Shown piece by piece: positions 53,629-60,763 of a stretch of DNA of 64,000 nt. Positions within the stretch are counted from its first letter, which is position 1. Every line of letters starts with the position of its first letter. The translations under genes and the position numbers were made by a program. This stretch comes from Leptolyngbyaceae cyanobacterium (GTDB taxonomy: Bacteria > Cyanobacteriota > Cyanobacteriia > Cyanobacteriales > Aerosakkonemataceae). Below the pieces are notes generated by a model. It saw nothing but the letters and a program-made list of their open reading frames with translations, was not told the DNA's origin and did not search any database. Location: NCBI GenBank assembly GCA_036703985.1, contig DATNQN010000057.1, forward strand, positions 186,001 through 250,000. The letters run 5' to 3'.

Positions 53629-54825
53629 ATGATTGTTTACGAGTTTAAGGTCAAAGGTAAACAAAAGCAATATCAGGCCATAGATGAAGCAATACGTACT
53701 AGCCAATTCATTCAGAACAAGTGCTTGCGCTACTGGATGGATAGCAAAGATTTAAAGGTAGATAAGTACACATTGAATAAATATTGCGCTGTATTAGCTG
53801 CCCAATTTCCCTTTGCCTCGGAACTCAACTCAATGGCTAGACAATCTGCGGCAGAACGTTGTTGGTCTGCAATAGCTCGGTTTTACGACAACTGTAAGAA
53901 AAAGGTTAAGGGCAAGAAAGGGTTTCCCAAGTTCAAGAAAAACTGCCGCTCGGTTGAGTATAAATCAACTGGTTGGAAGCTGTCTGAAAATAGAAAATCC
54001 ATCACTTTCTTAGATAAGAAAGGAATTGGAACTCTCAATTTAAAGGGAACTTACAACCTTAATTACTATGACATCAAGCAAATCAAGCGTGTCCGTTTAG
54101 TACGTCGTGCTGACGGGTATTATGCCCAGTTTGCGATTGATGTCAATGTCACAGTTGAGACTCAACCCACAAATCAAATAGCGGGTATTGACTTAGGACT
54201 TAAGTATTTCATTGCTGACAACAAGGGCAATGTAGAACTTTCACCCCAGTTCTACCGTAAATCCGAAAAGCAGTTAAACCGAGCTAATCGCCAAAAGTCT
54301 CGGAAGTTCAGCCCAGAAAGAAAGAAACAGAAAGTAAAGCAATCTAACAATTACCACAAAGCTAGAAATAGATATGCCCGGAAACATTTAAAAATAAGTA
54401 GGCAACGAAAAGAGTATTGCAAGAGATTAGCGTACTCCGTCATCCAATCTAACGATTTGGTAGCCTATGAAGATTTAAATGTCAAAGGGTTGGTGAGAAA
54501 TCGACATCTAGCTAAATCAATCTCTGATGCTGGTTGGTATACTTTTCGCTTGTGGTTGGAGTATTTTGCTCATAAATATGGGAAGGTAACTGTGGCAGTC
54601 CCTCCCTATAATACGAGTCAAAATTGTTCTCACTGTGGCGAGAAAGTGCAAAAATCTCTATCTACCAGGACTCATGTTTGTCCTCATTGTGGATATACCG
54701 AAGATCGAGATATCAACGCAGCAATCAATATTTTGAGATTAGGACTCAGTACCGTGGGACACACGGGAACTTACGCTACAGGAGATTTGCCCTCTTGGGC
54801 AGTTGGTGTCTTGCCTGCTGTCTAA
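53629..54825 (+). CDS. tnpB: TnpB, RNA-guided nuclease of IS605-type elements
   Basis: A 398-residue TnpB. The N-terminal helix-turn-helix part starts MIVYEFKVKGK. The RuvC site is complete: Asp188 in GIDLGLKYF, Glu281 in AYEDLNVKGL and Asp361 in EDRDINAAI. A zinc ribbon CSHCGEK and CPHCGYT lies between the last two. TnpB proteins use an RNA from the 3' end of the element to cut DNA next to a short target motif. With all catalytic residues present it may be functional. I chose the ATG at 53629 over an upstream TTG. Confidence 0.93.
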   Translation: MIVYEFKVKGKQKQYQAIDEAIRTSQFIQNKCLRYWMDSKDLKVDKYTLNKYCAVLAAQFPFASELNSMARQSAAERCWSAIARFYDNCKKKVKGKKGFPKFKKNCRSVEYKSTGWKLSENRKSITFLDKKGIGTLNLKGTYNLNYYDIKQIKRVRLVRRADGYYAQFAIDVNVTVETQPTNQIAGIDLGLKYFIADNKGNVELSPQFYRKSEKQLNRANRQKSRKFSPERKKQKVKQSNNYHKARNRYARKHLKISRQRKEYCKRLAYSVIQSNDLVAYEDLNVKGLVRNRHLAKSISDAGWYTFRLWLEYFAHKYGKVTVAVPPYNTSQNCSHCGEKVQKSLSTRTHVCPHCGYTEDRDINAAINILRLGLSTVGHTGTYATGDLPSWAVGVLPAV

Positions 54826-54877
54826 CGGTGAGTCTGTGAATGTAGAATCCTCATGCCTTTAGGCTGGGGAGTGTCAA
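54700..54877 (+). ncRNA. Probable omega/re-RNA of TnpB
   Basis: In characterised TnpB elements the guide scaffold overlaps the 3' end of tnpB and runs to the right end of the element. The hairpin CCTCATGCCTTTAGGCTGGGG at about 54849-54869 and the end GTCAA at 54877 fit. The guide would start at 54878. The 5' limit is a guess. Confidence 0.5.
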
Positions 54878-55075
54878 ACCAATATCAATATATAGCAGCA
54901 ATTGGATAAGGTGCATATGCGAGCGCAAAGTCTGGAATTAATTAAACGATTATTTTCTACTTACTTAAAAACAAAAATCAATGTCTTTAACTGAATTAGT
55001 TAAATAATCCGATTGATTTTTATCCATTCCAACCGGAACGCTCGTTCATCTTTCAACTAAGGTAAGCCTCGTTTT

Positions 55076-56560
55076 ATGGATGACTTTTTAAGTCAATCAT
55101 GGGAATATTTACATCAAGTCATTACTTCTCCAATCAAAATCGGCGAAGCTGCTATATCGATTAGTTCGGTAATTAAACTAATCTTTTCTTTACTATTAGT
55201 TCTCTTCATTTGTCGGATTCTCAAACAATTCCTCAAAGAGCAAGTGCTTGCTAGGATGAGGATCGATCGGGGAAATAGAGAAGCAATTTCCACAATTATA
55301 AGTTACGGAGTAGGTACATTAGGCTTTTTAGTCGTCCTGCAACTTAGTGGGTTTAATATCGCTTCTTTAGCAGTGATCGCTGGTGGCTTGGGCGTTGGTA
55401 TTGGTTTCGGTCTACAAGATGTCACGAAAAACTTTGTTTCTGGGGTAACATTACTAATAGAAAGAAAACTCAAAGTAGGAGATTTCGTTGAATTTGATGG
55501 CATGACCGGCTATATCAAAGAAATTTCCATTCGCTCTACGACTATTAAAACATTTTCCGGTGGAGATGTGGTAGTTCCCAACAGCGAACTAGTGAACGAT
55601 CGCATTTTGAATTGGAGTTTAGAAGATTTCACTGGTAGGATTGATATTCCGGTCAGCGTGGCTTATGATAGCGACCCAGTGCTTGTAACGGAAACTCTTT
55701 TAAAATCTGCTTATATGGAGCCAGCCGTTTTATATGAACCACCTCCTAGAGTGATATTTGTAGGTTTTGGTGAAAACGGGTTGAATTTTCTTTTATGGGT
55801 TTGGGTACATCGGATTGATGATAGAGTAACGATTAAAAGTTCTTTAAATTTTATTCTTGATTATAATTTAAGACAACAAGGTATAACTTGCCCATTTCCC
55901 CAAAGAGATTTATGGCTTCGCAATCCAGATGTGCTGTCATCTTTAACGTCATCTGTTCGGAAAAATGGAGAAGGCGATTTAAATAGCAGTGAAGTTGTTG
56001 ACTCGGAATCGGTAAAAGCGAATTTATCACCGACTCCATCTTTTAAACCCTTGGCTATTAAGGATTTGCTGCGACAGGTAAAATATTTTCAGAATTTTAC
56101 CGATTTAGAATTGCGTCAATTAATTGAAATCGGCTATCGCAAAAGGCTTACATCATCAGAAATTTTATTTAGAGAAGGCGATCCGGGCGATGCTTTTTAT
56201 ATAATACTTTCTGGTTCTGTAGAAGTTTTTGTTGCCAAAATTAATAAACATTTGACTACTCTGGGAGTGGGCAAATTTCTGGGTGAATTAGCTTTGATGT
56301 TGGGTATTCCTCGTACTGCTACGGTGAGGGCATTGGAAGATACTATTTTATTCGCAATTAACAAGAAAGGGTTTGAGAAAATATTAAGAGAACAGCCGGA
56401 ATTGTGTGAGGTAATTGTTCAAGAGTTAGGCAAACACAAGGAGGAGTTGTCGGAACGGCAAAAGCAGTTACGAGATATGGGTTTGGTGGATGAAGATGAG
56501 GATGATAAAAATCCGATCGATTGGGTAAGAAAGCGTTTGAAGAATTTGTTTGATTTGTAG
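55076..56560 (+). CDS. MscS-family channel fused to a cyclic-nucleotide-binding domain
   Basis: A 494-residue membrane protein with three predicted helices (about 30-50, 65-90, 95-120). The pore helix reads AGGLGVGIGFGLQDVTKNF, followed by the MscS beta domain (KVGDFVEFDGMTGYIKEI) and a cytoplasmic part. From about residue 335 comes a cNMP domain with ILFREGDPGDAFYIILSG and the cassette FLGELALMLGIPRTATV, whose arginine is kept. Such bCNG channels are probably gated or modulated by cAMP or cGMP rather than mainly by tension. Confidence 0.92.
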   Translation: MDDFLSQSWEYLHQVITSPIKIGEAAISISSVIKLIFSLLLVLFICRILKQFLKEQVLARMRIDRGNREAISTIISYGVGTLGFLVVLQLSGFNIASLAVIAGGLGVGIGFGLQDVTKNFVSGVTLLIERKLKVGDFVEFDGMTGYIKEISIRSTTIKTFSGGDVVVPNSELVNDRILNWSLEDFTGRIDIPVSVAYDSDPVLVTETLLKSAYMEPAVLYEPPPRVIFVGFGENGLNFLLWVWVHRIDDRVTIKSSLNFILDYNLRQQGITCPFPQRDLWLRNPDVLSSLTSSVRKNGEGDLNSSEVVDSESVKANLSPTPSFKPLAIKDLLRQVKYFQNFTDLELRQLIEIGYRKRLTSSEILFREGDPGDAFYIILSGSVEVFVAKINKHLTTLGVGKFLGELALMLGIPRTATVRALEDTILFAINKKGFEKILREQPELCEVIVQELGKHKEELSERQKQLRDMGLVDEDEDDKNPIDWVRKRLKNLFDL

Positions 56561-56604
56561 TATTTTATTTTTTCTATAACCAAGGGTTTGAGTAATTTAT
56601 CAAA

Positions 56605-56635
56605 CTGAATTCAGAATTCTGAATTCAGAATTTTT
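56605..56635 (+). terminator. Probable terminator of the MscS-CNBD gene
   Basis: The palindrome CTGAATTCAG-AATT-CTGAATTCAG (56605-56628) is followed by AATTTTT. It starts about 45 bases after the stop codon. Confidence 0.65.
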
Positions 56636-56782
56636 ATTGCGTCCTGATTTCCATACATTTTGCCATATCAAAAAAATATTTTTGCGCTTATTTAATGACT
56701 TTAGAACGGGTTATATTATGAGCGCACATTTTCCCACTCATATATATTACTACCAAAAAATAAAAATAGCAAGTCCGATCGC

Positions 56783-56826
56783 AAAAAATCTTCCAGTAGG
56801 TTGTTGATGAGAGCGCAACAACCTAC
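56783..56826 (-). terminator. Probable terminator of radA
   Basis: A perfect 11-bp stem, GTAGGTTGTTG (56796-56806) with CAACAACCTAC (56816-56826), is followed on the minus strand by GATTTTTT. It lies 13 bases after the radA stop. Confidence 0.65.
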
Positions 56827-56838
56827 CGATAATGCTAC

Positions 56839-58404
56839 TCATTCATCCATATAATCTTCGTCATCCTCATCGTCATCGCCGCCAAAACTAGGCCCAGAGG
56901 GTATTGCGGCGACGATCGCATCGATCACTTTGCCCACGGGAACGATCTCTAATCCCAATTCACCGAATTTTTGCCCTTTGGGAACGATCGCGCGTTTAAA
57001 TCCTAATTTCGCTGCTTCTTTCAAGCGCAATTCCATTTGGGAAACGGCGCGAACTTGTCCGCCTAATCCCACTTCGCCAATTAACACGGTACTCGGATCG
57101 ACGATCCGATCGCGAAAACTGGCTACGATCGCGATCGCCATTCCCAAATCTACCGCCGGTTCTCCCACATTTAAACCACCAGCCGAAGCCACGTAAGCAT
57201 CTAATTTCGATAAAGGAACGCCCACCCGTTTTTCCAATACCGCCAAAATTTGTAGCAATCGGTTATAGTCAACTCCTGTCGTCGATCGGCGGGGAGAAGC
57301 GTAACTAGTGGGACTTACCAAAGCTTGTAATTCTACCACGATCGGGCGCGTTCCTTCACAAGCAACGACTAGCGAAGTTCCCGGAACTACTTCATCGCGA
57401 TTACCTAAAAACAATTCCGAGGGATTGGAAACTTCTCGCAATCCTCGATCGACCATTTCAAACACGCCGATTTCGTGAGTCGCCCCAAAACGGTTTTTTA
57501 CCGATCGCAAAAGTCGGTGAGAAGCAAAGCGATCGCCCTCAAAATAAAGTACCGTATCCACTAAATGTTCCAAAACTTTCGGCCCTGCGATCGCTCCTTC
57601 CTTCGTGACGTGGCCCACAATTAACAGCGTGATATCCTCTCGCTTCGCCACCTGCATCAGTGCCGAAGTACATTCTCGTACCTGGGCTACCGAACCAGCC
57701 GCCGAAGTCAAATTAGGCAAATAAATCGTTTGAACGCTATCAATCACTGCTACTTGAGGCTTGAGAGATTCCAACTCTCTGAGAATTTCCTCTAAATCCG
57801 TTTCTGCTAATACGTATAAATTAGCGCCATCATTCTTTTCTAGAATCGTAATATCATCTACTCTAGCTAACATCCCCTGGGCGTCTGACGGTTCGGTAGC
57901 AGGGACGGGGCTATCTTCCTCCACAACATCCTCGGTATCGAAAACCCCAAGTCGAGAAGCTCGCAGTTTTACCTGCCTGCCCGATTCTTCCCCGCAGACG
58001 TAGAGAATGCGATAGCGATCGGACAAACTCTTCGCCACCTGAAGTAGCAAAGTTGACTTACCGATTCCCGGGTCGCCCCCAATCAGTACCAAAGAACCCG
58101 GGACAATGCCACCTCCCAATACGCGATCGAGTTCTCCATAGCCAGATAACCAGCGCTCCTCCTGTCCATCCACAATTTCTGGAAAAGTCAGAGAAGACCT
58201 CGGTTTGGCAGTCTTAGTAACAGTTTTGGGATTACCTTTATTGACAGCTTGCCAATTAACTCTGACTGGCCCTGCCCCCGTGCTAGACGACACGAATTGC
58301 TCTTGCAGGGAGTTGTAAGTGCCACATTCCGGACACTTGCCAAACCATTGGGAAGTCTCTGCTCCACAATCGTGGCAAACGTATAAAGTTCTAGGTTTAG
58401 GCAT
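56839..58404 (-). CDS. radA: DNA repair protein RadA
   Basis: A 521-residue RecA-related helicase that extends D-loops during recombination. A zinc finger uses Cys10, Cys13, Cys24 and Cys27. The Walker A GDPGIGKS is at residues 110-117, the diagnostic KNRFG motif appears as SVKNRFGATHEIGVF, and a Lon-like domain lies at the C terminus (AYVASAGGLNVGEPAVDL). An Asp/Glu-rich tail (DDDEDDEDYMDE) and an insertion after the Walker A region (about residues 150-185) make it longer than the E. coli protein. Confidence 0.96.
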   Translation of the reverse strand: MPKPRTLYVCHDCGAETSQWFGKCPECGTYNSLQEQFVSSSTGAGPVRVNWQAVNKGNPKTVTKTAKPRSSLTFPEIVDGQEERWLSGYGELDRVLGGGIVPGSLVLIGGDPGIGKSTLLLQVAKSLSDRYRILYVCGEESGRQVKLRASRLGVFDTEDVVEEDSPVPATEPSDAQGMLARVDDITILEKNDGANLYVLAETDLEEILRELESLKPQVAVIDSVQTIYLPNLTSAAGSVAQVRECTSALMQVAKREDITLLIVGHVTKEGAIAGPKVLEHLVDTVLYFEGDRFASHRLLRSVKNRFGATHEIGVFEMVDRGLREVSNPSELFLGNRDEVVPGTSLVVACEGTRPIVVELQALVSPTSYASPRRSTTGVDYNRLLQILAVLEKRVGVPLSKLDAYVASAGGLNVGEPAVDLGMAIAIVASFRDRIVDPSTVLIGEVGLGGQVRAVSQMELRLKEAAKLGFKRAIVPKGQKFGELGLEIVPVGKVIDAIVAAIPSGPSFGGDDDEDDEDYMDE

Positions 58405-58580
58405 TTTATAATTTGTTAAACAATGTTGCTAAGAGGCACTTAAATCTTAAAAAAGCTTGAAATGCAATAACAGTAAGAATTCCGGGCTTAAATTACTCAC
58501 TGGTTTAGGGTAATATTTTAATGTAATGGTACTAAAAATTAACCTTTAGAAACGCTACAGATTAAGGAGCATTGAGAAAC

Positions 58581-59315
58581 TTGGAAAGCCATAAAGAAAA
58601 AATTCTGGTGGTGGACGATGAAGCCAGCATTCGGAGAATTTTAGAAACTCGCCTATCAATGATTGGCTATGATGTCGTAACTGCCGCCGATGGCGAAGAA
58701 GCCTTAGAAACTTTTCGCAACGCGATTCCCGACCTAGTAGTTTTGGATGTCATGATGCCAAAGCTAGATGGGTACGGCGTTTGCCAAGAGTTGCGAAAAG
58801 AATCGGACGTACCGATCATTATGCTAACAGCTTTGGGAGATGTGGCCGATCGCATCACCGGTTTGGAGCTAGGGGCAGATGATTACGTCGTAAAACCCTT
58901 TTCTCCCAAAGAACTAGAAGCTCGCATCCGTTCCGTATTGCGGCGGGTGGATAAAACTGGCGGCGGTGGCATTCCCAGTTCCGGCGTGATCCACGTCAGT
59001 AACATCAAAATCGATACCAACAAGCGGCAAGTCTACAAAGGTGACGAGCGCATTCGCCTCACGGGTATGGAATTCAGCTTATTAGAACTGTTGGTCAGCC
59101 GTTCTGGAGAAGCTTTCTCTCGCTCGGAAATTTTACAAGAAGTGTGGGGTTATACTCCCGAACGCCACGTCGATACGCGAGTGGTAGACGTTCACATCTC
59201 TCGGCTGCGGGCGAAGTTAGAAGATGACCCCAGCAACCCAGAGTTAATTCTGACCGCTAGAGGTACTGGTTATCTTTTCCAAAGAATTATCGAACCTGGA
59301 GAAGAAGGGAAATAG
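58581..59315 (+). CDS. rpaB: OmpR-family response regulator RpaB
   Basis: A 244-residue regulator. The receiver has ILVVDDEASIRRILETRL and phospho-acceptor Asp56 in VVLDVMMPK. DVADRITGLELGADDYVVKPF and the DNA-binding winged helix are almost as in cyanobacterial RpaB (Ycf27), which controls high-light and photosystem genes. The start is probably TTG at 58581: a clear AAGGAG sits 11 bases before it, the product then begins ESHKEKIL as in RpaB homologues, and another TTG at 58572 would be only 2 bases from the ribosome-binding site. Confidence 0.93.
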   Translation: MESHKEKILVVDDEASIRRILETRLSMIGYDVVTAADGEEALETFRNAIPDLVVLDVMMPKLDGYGVCQELRKESDVPIIMLTALGDVADRITGLELGADDYVVKPFSPKELEARIRSVLRRVDKTGGGGIPSSGVIHVSNIKIDTNKRQVYKGDERIRLTGMEFSLLELLVSRSGEAFSRSEILQEVWGYTPERHVDTRVVDVHISRLRAKLEDDPSNPELILTARGTGYLFQRIIEPGEEGK

Positions 59316-59317
59316 TT

Positions 59318-59412
59318 TTGGGTCGTTGGTCATTGGTCATTGGTCATCGGTCATCGGTCATTGGTCATTGGTCAATCGGCAAAGACAAATCACAAATGAC
59401 AAATCACAAATG
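59318..59412. repeat. Heptamer repeat hairpin after rpaB
   Basis: GGTCATTGGTCATCGGTCAT units (about 59322-59373) are followed by ACAAATCACAAATGACAAATGAC (about 59384-59420), complementary overall. It separates rpaB from the next gene. Confidence 0.8.
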
Positions 59413-59416
59413 ACAA

Positions 59417-60082
59417 ATGACGAAGGATCGAAATTATATATTGCGTCAACTACCAATTGTAGTTGGTGGGTTAGGAGCGGTTCTGTTATTGGTGAACCGC
59501 TTGCTAACACCTGGATTGACTGATTCTCAGGCTCGTTCCGATGTACTGGGGATAATTTTATGTGCGGTTTTGATTTTAACGGGGTTGCTTTGGCAACAAG
59601 TGCAACCTCGATCGCCCGATGCCGTACAGCTAATTGGTGAAGAAGGTTTTGAACTAGCGCCTGATTTGCCAGATCCGGTCAAAACAGAATTGGCTTGGGC
59701 GTCACATCTTTTATTAACTAATACGACAACGCGATCGCTAATTGTTTGGTATCAAGGAAAAGTGCTTTTGCGAAGGGGCATTTTACCTGCGAACTCTCAA
59801 GTAAAACCAGGATCGATTTTGCAGCGAGTCCTCGATAAGCAAAAACCCGTTTATTTAGTTAATCTGAAACTCTATCCCGGCAAAATCGAATTTGATTACT
59901 TACCAGAAAATACCCAAGGTGTCATCTGCCAACCGATCGGGAATCGAGGAGTATTGATTTTAGCTGCTAATGCCCCTCGCAGTTATACCCAACAGGATGA
60001 AACCTGGATTGCTGGAATTGCAGACAAAATAGAAGTAACCCTCAGCTTTTATTTAAATGATGTCGCACCAGCTGAGATTTAG
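59417..60082 (+). CDS. Cofactor assembly of complex C subunit B (CCB2/CCB4-like)
   Basis: A 221-residue membrane protein with two N-terminal helices (about residues 11-27 and 43-59) and a soluble remainder containing SLIVWYQGKVLLRRGIL and CQPIGNRGVLILAAN. I recognise it as the CCB2/CCB4 family, which helps attach the covalent heme ci to cytochrome b6 in photosynthetic organisms. Its start lies in the end of the repeat array. The next gene begins 3 bases after its stop. Confidence 0.8.
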   Translation: MTKDRNYILRQLPIVVGGLGAVLLLVNRLLTPGLTDSQARSDVLGIILCAVLILTGLLWQQVQPRSPDAVQLIGEEGFELAPDLPDPVKTELAWASHLLLTNTTTRSLIVWYQGKVLLRRGILPANSQVKPGSILQRVLDKQKPVYLVNLKLYPGKIEFDYLPENTQGVICQPIGNRGVLILAANAPRSYTQQDETWIAGIADKIEVTLSFYLNDVAPAEI

Positions 60083-60085
60083 TCT

Positions 60086-60622
60086 ATGGTAATTCTGTAC
60101 TGGCTACTCGTCCTGTTGATGATTGTTGGCGTCATTGGCGCAATCGTCCCCGGTATCCCTGGTTCTAGCTTGATATTACTTGGCGTAATCGTTTGGGGTG
60201 CAATTAACGGCTTTAGCACTGTCGGTTGGGCATTGGGAATTGCTTTTTTAGTATTGATCCTCAGCGCAGGCATTGATTTTTTAGCTACCTACTGGGGGGC
60301 TAAACGCGCTGGTGCCAGTAATTGGGGTCAAATTGGTGCGATCGTTGGTTTAACGGTAGGGTTTTTAATCGGTGTTTTACCCATTGCTTTACCAGTTGGT
60401 GGGCCAGTTTTGATCGTGCTTGGCCCAGTTTTAGGCGCAGTAATTGGAGAATATCTCTACCGAAAAGAATTGGAAAGAACTCTGAGAATTAAGCAAGCGT
60501 TCAAAGCTGCGATCGGAATTGTCGTCGGTTCTATTGTAGGGCGAATGATTCAGGGCGTACTGGCAGTAGCAGCACTCGTCGTTTTCCTCTGGCAAACTTT
60601 ACCTCAAATGATTTGGGGGTAA
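60086..60622 (+). CDS. DUF456 family membrane protein
   Basis: A 178-residue very hydrophobic protein with about five helices and many Gly/Val/Ile residues. The start VILYWLLVLLMIVGVIGAI and the following VPGIPGSSLILLGVIVWG are typical of DUF456, whose function is unknown. The 3-base gap to the CCB-like gene suggests cotranscription. Confidence 0.85.
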   Translation: MVILYWLLVLLMIVGVIGAIVPGIPGSSLILLGVIVWGAINGFSTVGWALGIAFLVLILSAGIDFLATYWGAKRAGASNWGQIGAIVGLTVGFLIGVLPIALPVGGPVLIVLGPVLGAVIGEYLYRKELERTLRIKQAFKAAIGIVVGSIVGRMIQGVLAVAALVVFLWQTLPQMIWG

Positions 60623-60630
60623 TTTTTTTA

Positions 60631-60734
60631 CCACAGATAAACACAGATAAACACAGATGTATATATAAATTGTTTATCTGTTGATAGGGATTAGTCTCTA
60701 TATGTAGGGTGCGTTAGCGACAGCGTAACGCACC
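60631..60734. repeat. CACAGAT tandem repeat and GGTGCGTTA palindrome
   Basis: About 60631-60659 is CCACAGATAAACACAGATAAACACAGATG, the inverse of the repeat at 39606. Arms GGTGCGTTA (60708-60716) and TAACGCACC (60726-60734) form a perfect 9-bp hairpin that could end both converging genes. Confidence 0.75.
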
Positions 60735-60763
60735 ATAAAACTAACGCGATCGACTATTAACAG

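Larger units (their letters stand above)
53550..54877 (+). mobile_element. Solitary TnpB element (IS200/IS605 superfamily, IS1341 type)
   Basis: It starts with hairpin-rich sequence before the gene: CCCCGTGCTTCCAGTACGG at about 53561 and TTATGCT/AGCATAA at 53582-53604. It ends after tnpB with CCTCATGCCTTTAGGCTGGGG and GTGTCAA, a right end I recognise from cyanobacterial TnpB elements. There is no tnpA gene, so the element would depend on a transposase elsewhere. The left end is approximate. Confidence 0.82.

Noticed and set aside
58480-58560. HLR1-type RpaB binding site upstream of rpaB
   Set aside because: Two TTAC motifs are present near 58512-58532, but the 10-base spacing of HLR1 repeats is not met.
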